Numbered from the stretch's first letter, positions 1 through 6,373 are shown. The stretch is DNA of 11,554 nucleotides from an uncultured Lachnospiraceae bacterium (GCA_946537585.1 CAMNFX010000021.1:1-11554), one strand, 5' to 3'. Translations and numbers: made by a program. The notes: generated by a model not told the origin, from the letters alone.

Positions 1-39
1 AAAAGCGGTGGTACACTGTCGGTAGAGAGGTACTGATTT

Positions 40-717
40 ATGAAAAAAGAAGATGCACTGGTAACCAAACTGTATGATCTGGACCACACGATCGCCGCTC
101 CGCTTCTGCAGGGCGTAAAGTATCCGTGGGAGGCGCTTCCGGAGATCAAGTCGTATATCTTAAAGTGCGGCGCAAGGCTTCCGCAGGAGGAGTATCTCCA
201 TCCGCAGGAGGACGTCTGGATCCATAAAACGGCAAAGGTCTTCCCGTCTGCCTACATTGCAGGCCCCTGCATTATCGGCGCCGGCACGGAAGTACGTCAC
301 TGCGCGTTTATCCGCGGGTCGGCACTGGTCGGAGAGAACTGTGTCGTAGGAAACTCGACAGAGCTCAAGAACGTGATCCTTTTTGATAATGTACAGGTGC
401 CCCATTATAACTATATCGGAGACTCGATCCTGGGCTACAAGGCCCATACCGGAGCAGGAAGCATTACCAGCAATGTGAAGAGCGACAAGAAGCTGGTCAG
501 TGTTCACTTTGAAGATGGAGACGTTGAGACCGGCATCAAGAAATTCGGCGCCATGATCGGTGACCGTGTTGAGGTCGGCTGCGGTTCTGTCCTCAATCCC
601 GGAACGGTGATCGGACGGGATACCAATGTTTATCCTTTATCCTCGGTCCGCCAGGCGGTCGATGCCTGCTCCATCTATAAGAAGCAGGGCGAGATCGCTG
701 AAAAGACCGGAGAATAA
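40..717 (+). CDS. GlmU-like left-handed beta-helix (hexapeptide) protein
   Basis: This 225-aa protein consists of a short N-terminal helical lead (about residues 1-55) followed by hexapeptide repeats that predict a left-handed beta-helix (about 58-205). It resembles the C-terminal acetyltransferase domain of GlmU, which acetylates glucosamine-1-phosphate on the way to UDP-GlcNAc. The segment around residues 121-145 aligns by eye with the GlmU stretch carrying the catalytic His: His122 sits in PHYNYIGD (GlmU GHLTYIGD), and Asn145 matches the Asn after GAGTIT. The N-terminal nucleotidyltransferase domain of GlmU (about 230 aa) is absent, so the protein cannot be a full bifunctional GlmU. Such proteins are often loosely named UDP-GlcNAc pyrophosphorylase. 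The start is supported by GAGAGG about 9 nt upstream. The gene lies 27 nt before upp and is probably co-transcribed with it. The acyltransferase role is inferred and the substrate is unknown. Confidence 0.85.
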   Translation: MKKEDALVTKLYDLDHTIAAPLLQGVKYPWEALPEIKSYILKCGARLPQEEYLHPQEDVWIHKTAKVFPSAYIAGPCIIGAGTEVRHCAFIRGSALVGENCVVGNSTELKNVILFDNVQVPHYNYIGDSILGYKAHTGAGSITSNVKSDKKLVSVHFEDGDVETGIKKFGAMIGDRVEVGCGSVLNPGTVIGRDTNVYPLSSVRQAVDACSIYKKQGEIAEKTGE

Positions 718-744
718 AAACATATAGATGAAAGGCGGTTCATT

Positions 745-1389
745 ATGTTGAAAAAACTATATGACAACGTTTATGAATTCACACATCCACTGATCCAGCA
801 TAAGATCACCATCCTCCGTGACAAACACACCGGAACCAATGAGTTCCGTTCTGTTGTTGAGGAGCTTGGCATGCTGATGGGATACGAGGCGCTTTCTGAT
901 CTTCCGACGGAGGAGATCGAGATCGAGACGCCGATCGAAAAGTGCATGAGCCCCATTTTAAGCGGAAGAAAGCTCGCGATCGTTCCGATCCTGCGCGCAG
1001 GCCTCGGCATGGTGCCGGGCATCCTTGCTCTGACTCCTTCCGCCAAGGTCGGACACATCGGCATGTACCGCGATGAGGAAACACATGAGCCGCACGAGTA
1101 TTTCTGCAAGCTTCCGAAGCCGATTGAAGAGCGTACGATCGTGGTCACGGACCCGATGCTCGCTACCGGCGGTTCCGCTGTGGACGCGGTAAGCCTCATC
1201 AAGGAAAAGGGCGGAAAGAAGATCAAGCTGATCTGCATCATCGGTGCGCCTGAGGGCGTAAAGAAGTTCCATGAGGCACATCCGGATGTAGAGCTTTATA
1301 TCGGACATCTGGACCGCGAGCTTAACGAGAACGCTTATATCTGCCCCGGCCTTGGAGATGCCGGCGACAGGATCTTCGGCACAAAATAA
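745..1389 (+). CDS. upp: Uracil phosphoribosyltransferase
   Basis: The enzyme makes UMP from uracil and PRPP in cytoplasmic pyrimidine salvage. The 214-aa length is close to the usual ~209. Diagnostic features are the PRPP-binding loop [13 protein letters not shown] (residues 133-145), the ILRAGLGM segment (82-89) and the C-terminal uracil-recognition stretch [16 protein letters not shown] (198-213). The start ATG is preceded by AAAGGCGG at a suitable distance. The gene is followed by a hairpin terminator, which makes it the last gene of the unit it shares with the hexapeptide protein. No uracil permease gene is adjacent. The long reading frames on the opposite strand here are shadows. Confidence 0.97.
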   Translation: MLKKLYDNVYEFTHPLIQHKITILRDKHTGTNEFRSVVEELGMLMGYEALSDLPTEEIEIETPIEKCMSPILSGRKLAIVPILRAGLGMVPGILALTPSAKVGHIGMYRDEETHEPHEYFCKLPKPIEERTIVVTDPMLATGGSAVDAVSLIKEKGGKKIKLICIIGAPEGVKKFHEAHPDVELYIGHLDRELNENAYICPGLGDAGDRIFGTK

Positions 1390-1430
1390 GCCAAAACGGA
1401 TGCCGCAGCGCATCCCCTCAATATATTTCC

Positions 1431-1474
1431 AGGCAGTCAGAGTGCAGCTTATGCCCTCTGACTGTTTCATTTTT
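1431..1474 (+). terminator. Rho-independent terminator after upp
   Basis: CAGTCAGAG (1434-1442) pairs perfectly with CTCTGACTG (1456-1464). A further GCA/TGC pairing forms inside the loop, and the base can be extended by AGG with TTT. A T-rich tail (TTTCATTTTT) follows. It sits about 40 nt after the upp stop and isolates upp from glpK. Confidence 0.85.
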
Positions 1475-1484
1475 CAGTATTCAT

Positions 1485-1528
1485 GAAGTCCGGGGACTTC
1501 TGACGAAGGTAACCTCAGCCGGTATACA
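1485..1528 (+). promoter_or_regulatory. Weak candidate glpK promoter with adjacent inverted repeat
   Basis: A promoter is needed between the upp terminator and glpK. The best candidate seen is CTGACG (1500-1505), a 17-nt spacer and TATACA (1523-1528), each only 4/6 matches to consensus. A perfect 6-bp inverted repeat, GAAGTC-cggg-GACTTC (1485-1500), abuts the -35 and could be an operator or a small hairpin. No convincing catabolite-repression (cre) site is seen here. Confidence 0.3.
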
Positions 1529-1585
1529 GAAAAACACGGACAGGACAGCTTTGAGGAAACAGGCCGAATACAGGAGACAGAAACG

Positions 1586-3085
1586 ATGGAAGAAAAATAT
1601 ATCATGGCACTGGATCAGGGCACGACCAGTTCCCGCTGCATTCTCTTTGATCAGCACGGAAGGATCCGTGCCGCAAAGCAGAGAGAGTTTTCCCAGCATT
1701 ATCCCAAGCCCGGATGGGTCGAGCATGATCCGAGAGAGATCTGGGCGACGCAGCTGGGAGTTGCCGTAGAGGCAATGCAGCTCATGGGGATCACGCCCTC
1801 CGAAATCGCTGCGATCGGGATCACCAACCAAAGGGAGACAACGGTGGTATGGGACGCCGAAAGCGGCAGACCGGTTTATAATGCAATTGTATGGCAGTGC
1901 AGGCGAACCGCGGAGCGTATTGACAGGATGAAGGCGGAAGGCTGGAGTAAGCGCGTGCAGGAAAAAACGGGGCTCATACCGGATGCCTATTTTTCCGCCA
2001 GCAAGGTCGCCTGGATCCTCGACAATGTACCGGGCGTAAGGGAGAAGGCTGAGCGCGGAGAGCTTCGCTTCGGCACGATCGACAGCTGGCTTGTGTGGAA
2101 CCTGACCGGGGGCCGGGTGCATGTGACGGATTATACCAACGCCTCCCGGACCATGCTGTATGATATTCACAGGCTCTGCTGGGATGATGAGCTGCTTGCT
2201 TATTTCGGGATCCCGGAGAGTATGCTTCCGAAGGTCGTGCCGTCCTGCGGTGTGATCGGATATACCGACTGCCTGGGAGGAAGCATTCCGATCGCCGGTA
2301 TCGCCGGCGATCAGCAGTCTGCGCTTTTCGGACAGTGCGGTTTTGAAGAGGGAGCTGTCAAATCCACCTACGGGACCGGCGGCTTCATGCTCTTAAATAC
2401 GGGAGATCAGGCAGTCGGCGCAGACAACGGGCTGCTGACCACGATTGCCGCAGGATCTTCGTCCGTACAGTACGCCCTGGAAGGAAGTGTATTTGTCGCC
2501 GGTGCTGCGATCCAGTGGCTCCGGGATGAGCTTCAGGTCCTGAAATCGGCGCCGGAGTCGGAACAATACTGCCGCAGGGTGCCTGATACCGGCGGCGTAT
2601 ATGTGGTACCGGCCTTTACGGGAATGGGAGCTCCTTACTGGAATCCTTACGCGAAGGGAAGTATTTTCGGCTTGAGCAGGGGAACTTCAAGAGCGCATCT
2701 CGTCCGTGCCACGGTCGAGTCGCTTGCCTATCAGACAGAGGACCTGCTGCAGGCGATGCGGGATGCATCCGGCATCGACATCCGGGAGCTTAGGGCAGAC
2801 GGAGGCGCTGCGGCCAATGATTTTCTGATGCAGTTTCAGGCGGATATTTCCGCCTCGACGATCATCCGCCCTGAATGTATTGAAACCACGGCGCTCGGAG
2901 CTGCCTATCTGGCCGGCCTTGCGGTCGGTTACTGGAAGGATGAGGAGGAGATCCGCAGGATGAGAGAGATCGGAAAGATCTTTGAGCCGGCTATGAGTTC
3001 TGCAGAAAGGGAAGCCTGCCTTGGCGGTTGGAAACGGGCTGTCAGGGCAGCTCTTTGCTGGGCGGACGAAGAAAGACGAGCATGA
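1586..3085 (+). CDS. glpK: Glycerol kinase
   Basis: The enzyme phosphorylates glycerol to sn-glycerol-3-phosphate with ATP. The FGGY-family fold is complete at 499 aa. Visible landmarks are the N-terminal phosphate loop [10 protein letters not shown] (8-17), the glycerol-binding NQRE (Arg83, Glu84), Tyr135, Asp242 in GIAGDQQ as the likely catalytic base, the [17 protein letters not shown]-site segment, and the C-terminal [17 protein letters not shown]. By eye it is strikingly close to the E. coli enzyme, including the extreme C-terminus GWKRAV. The E. coli fructose-1,6-bisphosphate loop (GGTR before IPISGIAGDQ) is replaced by a shorter GGS, so the regulatory Arg is missing and classical FBP inhibition is unlikely. 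The start has AGGAG 9 nt upstream; an overlapping frame at 1551 is a shadow. No glpF or glpD gene is adjacent. Confidence 0.97.
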   Translation: MEEKYIMALDQGTTSSRCILFDQHGRIRAAKQREFSQHYPKPGWVEHDPREIWATQLGVAVEAMQLMGITPSEIAAIGITNQRETTVVWDAESGRPVYNAIVWQCRRTAERIDRMKAEGWSKRVQEKTGLIPDAYFSASKVAWILDNVPGVREKAERGELRFGTIDSWLVWNLTGGRVHVTDYTNASRTMLYDIHRLCWDDELLAYFGIPESMLPKVVPSCGVIGYTDCLGGSIPIAGIAGDQQSALFGQCGFEEGAVKSTYGTGGFMLLNTGDQAVGADNGLLTTIAAGSSSVQYALEGSVFVAGAAIQWLRDELQVLKSAPESEQYCRRVPDTGGVYVVPAFTGMGAPYWNPYAKGSIFGLSRGTSRAHLVRATVESLAYQTEDLLQAMRDASGIDIRELRADGGAAANDFLMQFQADISASTIIRPECIETTALGAAYLAGLAVGYWKDEEEIRRMREIGKIFEPAMSSAEREACLGGWKRAVRAALCWADEERRA

Positions 3086-3188
3086 TCCCTGCCTGTCCCC
3101 GGGAAGTTTTAGCTGCCATCGGAGCAGCTGCCCGTGAGGCTTACAGAAGGACCTGCAATGAAAGGAAAACTGCTGCTGAAAACGATTA

Positions 3189-3217
3189 TTTACAAGCTCA
3201 GTTTTAAATGATATAAT
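3189..3217 (+). promoter_or_regulatory. Promoter of tRNA-Leu
   Basis: TTTACA (3189-3194), a 17-nt spacer and a perfect TATAAT (3212-3217) form a near-consensus vegetative promoter. The start of transcription should fall near 3224, about 32 nt before the mature tRNA. The strength fits a stable-RNA gene. Confidence 0.85.
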
Positions 3218-3222
3218 CAGAG

Positions 3223-3251
3223 CCGCAGCAGCCGGAGAAAAGGTGCTGCGG
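3223..3251 (+). repeat. Inverted repeat in the pre-tRNA 5' leader
   Basis: CCGCAGCA (3223-3230) is perfectly complementary to TGCTGCGG (3244-3251) across a 13-nt loop. It begins at the predicted transcription start and ends 4 nt before the mature tRNA 5' end, so the whole leader would fold into one hairpin. Confidence 0.65.
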
Positions 3252-3255
3252 TATT

Positions 3256-3334
3256 GCCGGTGTGGCGGAATGGCAGACGCACATGACTCAAAATCATGCG
3301 GGAAACCATGCGGGTTCGAGTCCCGCCACCGGCA
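3256..3334 (+). tRNA. tRNA-Leu (anticodon CAA)
   Basis: Acceptor arm GCCGGTG (3256-3262) pairs with CACCGGC (3327-3333), with discriminator A at 3334. The D-arm is GCGGAATGGCAGACGC-like. Anticodon stem CATGA/TCATG (3282-3286 with 3294-3298) encloses the loop CTCAAAA, giving anticodon CAA (3289-3291), which reads UUG. An 11-nt variable region (3299-3309) marks a class II tRNA. T-arm GCGGG-TTCGAGT-CCCGC spans 3310-3326. The 3' CCA is not encoded. It has its own promoter and terminator and stands alone. Confidence 0.95.
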
Positions 3335-3343
3335 TAAAAGAAG

Positions 3344-3400
3344 AAATCACGCTATAGCTCAGGTTTGATTTAAAACAAGGCTGTAGCGTGATTTTTATTT
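3344..3400 (+). terminator. Terminator after tRNA-Leu
   Basis: AAATCACGCTA (3344-3354) pairs perfectly with TAGCGTGATTT (3384-3394), and the stem extends inward through TAGC/GGCT with one G-U pair, giving about 15 bp. The tail ATTTTTATTT follows. The A-rich 5' side means it could also act weakly on the opposite strand. Confidence 0.9.
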
Positions 3401-3441
3401 GTCTGAAACTCATACTGAAATATATGGTTCTGCAACAAAAT

Positions 3442-3480
3442 GTGAAGCAAGTGAAGCAAAAGTGAAGCAAAAGAGAAGCC
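3442..3480. repeat. Short tandem repeat (GTGAAGCAA units)
   Basis: Units start at 3442 (GTGAAGCAA, 9 nt), 3451 and 3462 (both GTGAAGCAAAA, 11 nt), followed by a degenerate GAGAAGCC at 3473. The array is noncoding and lies between the tRNA terminator and the end of the MATE gene. Its last unit forms one arm of the MATE terminator hairpin. Confidence 0.75.
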
Positions 3481-3497
3481 TGGAAGAGCGCGGCTTC
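3469..3497 (-). terminator. Candidate terminator of the MATE gene
   Basis: Read on the minus strand, GAAGCC (3497-3492), an 11-nt loop and GGCTTC (3480-3475) form a 6-bp stem followed by TCTTTT. It begins 7 nt after the MATE stop codon. The T tract is interrupted, so it may be only moderately efficient. Confidence 0.5.
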
Positions 3498-3504
3498 ATG
3501 TTTC

Positions 3505-4875
3505 TCAGAAGGCTCCGGAGCTTACACGGGCCTCCCAGTTGCTGTGTCTGTAATAGAGGACCATCAGCACAGAGCACAGTGCCCAGCCGACGGGATAAGC
3601 GAGGGCGACAGGGTAGATGGAGTCCGTGATATGCGTTGCGGCAAAAAGATAGATCTGTCTGAAAATAACAAAGGAAAAAAGCATGATGAACATGGGCGCC
3701 CTGGCCTCACCCATGCCGCGCAGCGCGCCGGCGTAGCACTGGTTGAAACAGATCAGAAAGTCAAGCGGAACGATCATTCTCAGGAACAGGGTGCCGTACT
3801 TCAGGACTTCGGGGTCCTTGTTGAAGAGACCGATGGCATCCGGCGCCAACATGAAAAGGACAGCGCTTAAAAACACGGTGACGGCAAGGCCCATGAAAAG
3901 CGAGGAGCGCACACACTGTTTGATCCTTTCCACATTGCGGGCGCCGGCATTCTGACCGACAAAGGTCGTTACGGCGATGGCGATGCTCATGACCGGGAGG
4001 ACCGTAAATGCGTCGATCCGCTGATAGGCGCCCCAGCCGGAGGTGCTGCCCGCGCCGAAATGATTGATGTAGCCCATGACAAAAACGTTGGAAAAGGAAG
4101 TGAGACCCAGCTGTACGCCTGTAGGAAGGCCGATCTCGATGATCCTTCTGAGGAGCTCCGTATCGATCCTCATTTCCTTTAAAGTTATACTGTAGATCTC
4201 CTTTGTCCTGAAGAGAACAAGGAAAACAAGCACTGTGGAAAGAAACTGGGAAATGATCGTGGCATAAGCTACGCCGGCCACACCCATCCGCAGCCGGATC
4301 ACAAAGTAAAGATCCAGAAACACATTGCAGAGGGAGCAGAAGATCAGAAAGTATAAGGGCCTTCTGGAATCGCCTACGGCACGGAGAATGGCCGATCCCA
4401 TGTTATAGAACATCAGGCCGGAAAGGCCGGCAAAATAGATCCTGAGATAGACCATGGCAAGGTCCGCGATCTCGGGAGGCGTGCTCATGAAACGAACGAG
4501 GAAGGGCGTAAGGAAAAGCCCAAGCAATGTCATGGCAATACTGATCAGAAGCGTAGCGACGATGCTGGTATGAACCGCCCGGCGGAGCTTTTCTTCGTTT
4601 CTTGCTCCGAAATACTGGGAGATCACGACAGATGCGCCGGAGGAAAACCCCATGAAAAGGCTGATCAGCATCATCGTGGCCGGAAGGTTGGCGGTAACGG
4701 CACCTAAGGCCTCGGGACCGACAAAATTGCCGACAACAATGCTGTCAACCGTGTTATAGAACTGCTGGAAGATATTGCCTGCCAGCAAGGGCAGGGAGAA
4801 AAGAAGTATGTTTTTTGCGATGGGACCGGAGGTCATGTCCATCGTAGCAGCCCTGCGGGAAGAGGAAGTGCTCAT
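3505..4875 (-). CDS. MATE family efflux transporter (YoeA-like)
   Basis: This is an integral membrane exporter of the multidrug and toxic compound extrusion family, normally driven by Na+ or H+ gradients. The 456-aa length matches the family (about 450), with roughly 12 hydrophobic segments in two MatE halves. Recognisable family segments are PIAKNILLFSLPLLAGNIFQ near the N-terminus, the FQQFYNTVDSIVVGNFVG segment of helix 1-2, and the second-half equivalent beginning GLPTGVQLGLTSFSN. The open frame extends 54 codons further upstream, but ATG at 4875 is preferred because GGAGG lies just before it (4 nt spacing, slightly tight) and the family starts here. The upstream extension covers promoter-like DNA. 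It is transcribed alone, convergent to the tRNA and divergent from the transaldolase. The substrate cannot be told from sequence. Confidence 0.9.
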   Translation of the reverse strand: MSTSSSRRAATMDMTSGPIAKNILLFSLPLLAGNIFQQFYNTVDSIVVGNFVGPEALGAVTANLPATMMLISLFMGFSSGASVVISQYFGARNEEKLRRAVHTSIVATLLISIAMTLLGLFLTPFLVRFMSTPPEIADLAMVYLRIYFAGLSGLMFYNMGSAILRAVGDSRRPLYFLIFCSLCNVFLDLYFVIRLRMGVAGVAYATIISQFLSTVLVFLVLFRTKEIYSITLKEMRIDTELLRRIIEIGLPTGVQLGLTSFSNVFVMGYINHFGAGSTSGWGAYQRIDAFTVLPVMSIAIAVTTFVGQNAGARNVERIKQCVRSSLFMGLAVTVFLSAVLFMLAPDAIGLFNKDPEVLKYGTLFLRMIVPLDFLICFNQCYAGALRGMGEARAPMFIMLFSFVIFRQIYLFAATHITDSIYPVALAYPVGWALCSVLMVLYYRHSNWEARVSSGAF

Positions 4876-4938
4876 AGTGCCTCCAAACAAATATAAACCA
4901 ACAATGGCAGTAAAGGATGCCTGTTCGCCGGGAAATCC

Positions 4939-4967
4939 ATTATATATCAGATGAGGGGCATTGGAAA
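4939..4967 (-). promoter_or_regulatory. Candidate MATE gene promoter
   Basis: On the minus strand, TTTCCA (4967-4962), a 17-nt spacer and a perfect TATAAT (4944-4939) predict a start near 4932 and a leader of about 56 nt. The -35 matches 4/6 and is overlapped by the last of four phased CGG motifs, which suggests activator-assisted or repressed transcription. Confidence 0.55.
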
Positions 4968-5000
4968 CCGAAAAATTCCGATGCATTCCGCGGAACACCG
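4965..5000 (-). repeat. Four CGG motifs at exact 10-bp spacing
   Basis: On the minus strand CGGTGT (5000-4995), CGGAAT (4990-4985), CGGAAT (4980-4975) and CGGTTT (4970-4965) recur every 10 bp, fitting CGGWDT. They lie directly upstream of, and run into, the candidate MATE -35 box. Such helical phasing is typical of arrays bound on one DNA face. The binding protein is not identifiable here. Confidence 0.6.
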
Positions 5001-5038
5001 CAATAAAAAAACTTAAGATTAATACGTCACATAACATG

Positions 5039-5066
5039 ATAATATCTATTTGTTTGGTATTGACAA
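5039..5066 (-). promoter_or_regulatory. Possible distal promoter towards the MATE gene
   Basis: On the minus strand TTGTCA (5066-5061), a 16-nt spacer and TATTAT (5044-5039) each match 5/6. It would give a long leader of about 155 nt, so it is secondary to the nearer candidate, though its boxes are good. Confidence 0.35.
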
Positions 5067-5122
5067 ATCAGGTCCTGTTTTTTTGTTCTTAATGCCTAAT
5101 ATGCTATGTAAATTGGAAATGC

Positions 5123-5145
5123 TTTCTAGCGAATGTGCCTAGAAA
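5123..5145. promoter_or_regulatory. Inverted repeat upstream of the transaldolase promoter
   Basis: TTTCTAG (5123-5129) and CTAGAAA (5139-5145) are a perfect 7-bp inverted repeat with a 9-nt spacer. The centre is about 63 bp before the predicted transcription start, and the right half ends 16 nt before the -35. This is a position typical of activator sites. It is not followed by a T tract, so it is not a terminator. Confidence 0.55.
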
Positions 5146-5161
5146 AATGAAGTTTCGAATG

Positions 5162-5190
5162 TTGACAGATAGAAGGTCAGACACTATACT
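5162..5190 (+). promoter_or_regulatory. Strong transaldolase promoter
   Basis: A perfect TTGACA (5162-5167), a 17-nt spacer and TATACT (5185-5190, 5/6) predict a start near 5197 and a leader of about 43 nt ending in GGAGGT (5229-5234), 5 nt before the ATG. Together with the gene's biased codon use, this points to high expression. Confidence 0.9.
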
Positions 5191-5239
5191 ATTTTATGGA
5201 AGAATTTATCCAACCATACTATATAATTGGAGGTAAACT

Positions 5240-6277
5240 ATGGCAAAAGGGTATTTCGAAAGAGTGCAGGCGGAGACGCTGACCAGATTCTGGATCAACA
5301 ATGTTACCAGAGAACAGGCTCAGCTTGCTATTGATAATGGCGCTGTCGGCTGCACTCAGAATCCGGCTTACACCTGGAAAATGATCCAGAGCGTAGAAGA
5401 GAAGGACTATGTTGACGGTATCATCAATGCGATCATCGCTGAGGAGAAGGACGACAACATGGCACTGGTCAAGCTTCAGAGAGAGCTGATCGGCGGCGTT
5501 GCCAAGGTTTTCTATCCGATGTTCGAAGCTTCCCAGTGCAAGAACGGTTATGTTTCCATCCAGGGCGATCCGTTTGATGAGACTGAGGAATCCATCGTTA
5601 AGTACGGCCGCTTCAACAGAGAAGCCGGCAAGAACATCATGTGCAAGGTTCCGGTCGTTCCGGAAGGTCTGAAGGGTATCGAGACTCTGATCAAGGAGTA
5701 CACTCCGATCAACGCTACCGAGATCATGGCTCTGAGACAGGCTATGGATGTCTGCGATCTGTATGACAAGACCACCAAGAACATGGTCAACCCGGCTCCG
5801 CTGTACTACAGCGTTATCACCGGTATCTTCGATGAGCAGCTGAAGGCTGACGTTGAGGCTGACAAGATCGATATCTCTCCGGACAAGTGCTGGATCGCAG
5901 GTCTTGCAGTAGCAAAGAAGATCTATGAGATGGTCAAGAAGCGCGGCTATAACTGCCACTTCATCGGCGGCGGCGCAAGAGGCCTGCATCACTTCACCGA
6001 GATGGTCGGCGCAGACGCAGTCGTAACCATTAACTGGAAGGGTACCGCTGACAAGCTGATCGAGCAGGATGCTCCGGCAGTCTCCAGATTCTTCAACCCG
6101 GTTGATTCCGAGGTTATCGATGAGCTCCTTGAGAAGGTTCCGGTCTTCAAGAAGGCTTATCTGCTCAACGCTATCGAGCCCGAAGAGTACGAGGATTACA
6201 GCCCGGTCGTTCGTTTCAGAAGCAGCTTCGAGAGCGCATGGAAGAACGCAAGAGCTCATATCGCATCTCTCCGCTAA
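5240..6277 (+). CDS. Transaldolase family protein
   Basis: Transaldolases transfer or cleave three-carbon units through a lysine Schiff base. The 345-aa protein carries the barrel landmarks: TQNP (39-42, Asn41 matching TalB Asn35), VSIQGDP (Gln108 at the TalB Glu96 position, as in fructose-6-phosphate aldolase FSA), the Schiff-base segment CKVPVVPEGL with Lys136, and INATEIMALRQA (Asn158 matching TalB Asn154). The N-terminal catalytic Asp (TalB Asp17, FSA Asp6) appears to be Asn20 in WINN. It is longer than TalB (about 317 aa), so it is probably a divergent subfamily and not a standard pentose-phosphate TalA/B. Codon use is strongly biased (almost all Pro CCG, Asn AAC, Leu mostly CTG or CTC), unlike its neighbours, suggesting high expression. 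It has its own strong promoter and terminator. The exact substrate is unknown. Confidence 0.88.
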   Translation: MAKGYFERVQAETLTRFWINNVTREQAQLAIDNGAVGCTQNPAYTWKMIQSVEEKDYVDGIINAIIAEEKDDNMALVKLQRELIGGVAKVFYPMFEASQCKNGYVSIQGDPFDETEESIVKYGRFNREAGKNIMCKVPVVPEGLKGIETLIKEYTPINATEIMALRQAMDVCDLYDKTTKNMVNPAPLYYSVITGIFDEQLKADVEADKIDISPDKCWIAGLAVAKKIYEMVKKRGYNCHFIGGGARGLHHFTEMVGADAVVTINWKGTADKLIEQDAPAVSRFFNPVDSEVIDELLEKVPVFKKAYLLNAIEPEEYEDYSPVVRFRSSFESAWKNARAHIASLR

Positions 6278-6303
6278 AAGATCACTCCAATGTGAAAACC
6301 CAG

Positions 6304-6333
6304 AGGAGCCGGCAAAACTGCCGGCTCCTTTTT
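6304..6333 (+). terminator. Terminator after the transaldolase
   Basis: AGGAGCCGGC (6304-6313) and GCCGGCTCCT (6320-6329) form a perfect 10-bp GC-rich stem with loop AAAACT, followed by TTTT. This is a strong intrinsic terminator 26 nt past the stop codon. Confidence 0.95.
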
Positions 6334-6337
6334 ACGG

Positions 6338-6366
6338 TTGTAATCAACAGCCAATTAAGATAAAAT
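6338..6366 (+). promoter_or_regulatory. Candidate promoter giving a leaderless zf-HC2 mRNA
   Basis: TTGTAA (6338-6343, 4/6), a 17-nt spacer and TAAAAT (6361-6366, 5/6) fit between the preceding terminator and the ATG at 6374. The -10 box ends 7 nt before the start codon, so transcription would begin at or next to the A of the ATG. Confidence 0.5.
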
Positions 6367-6373
6367 ACCAGGT

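Larger units (their letters stand above)
4876..5239. other. Divergent intergenic regulatory region
   Basis: This 364-bp AT-rich stretch separates the divergent MATE and transaldolase genes and contains no credible gene. From left to right it holds the MATE promoter (4939-4967), four 10-bp-phased CGG motifs (minus strand, 4965-5000), a palindrome TTCCGCGGAA (4986-4995), a second possible minus-strand promoter (5039-5066), a cre-like element (5113-5127), an inverted repeat (5123-5145), and the transaldolase promoter and ribosome binding site. Confidence 0.75.

Noticed and set aside
1..77. 3' end of an upstream gene or a T-box-like leader
   Set aside because: One frame ends at 34-36, just before the first gene, and another at 75-77, overlapping it. 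Both are too short to choose between. GGTGGTAC recalls a T-box core, but the flanking consensus is missing.
1481..2170. 229-codon open frame opposite glpK
   Set aside because: It covers the well-conserved start of glycerol kinase on the other strand and its translation resembles no protein family.
3111..3129. AGCTGC/GCAGCT inverted repeat after glpK as a terminator
   Set aside because: It has only 6 bp and no T tract on either strand. No convincing terminator for glpK was found.
3399..3870. Two plus-strand frames (76 and 108 codons) over the tRNA-MATE boundary
   Set aside because: They lie over the terminator, the repeat and the antisense of the MATE gene, with low-complexity translations and no family resemblance.
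4876..5037. N-terminal extension of the MATE protein to 510 aa
   Set aside because: The extra 54 residues do not match the family, and the region holds promoter and repeat structure. A GGAGG site and the normal family start are at 4875.
5060..5094. Second plus-strand promoter starting with TTGACA at 5060
   Set aside because: No acceptable -10 box lies 16-18 nt downstream. The same bases serve better as the -35 of a minus-strand candidate.
5222..5227. TATAAT just before the transaldolase ribosome binding site as a promoter
   Set aside because: There is no matching -35 box, and a start here would fall at or inside the ribosome binding site. The promoter at 5162-5190 is far better.
5219..6259. 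346-codon open frame opposite the transaldolase gene
   Set aside because: It mirrors a highly codon-biased gene whose regular codon pattern suppresses stops on the opposite strand. The translation shows no recognisable domain, and the plus-strand gene is clear.
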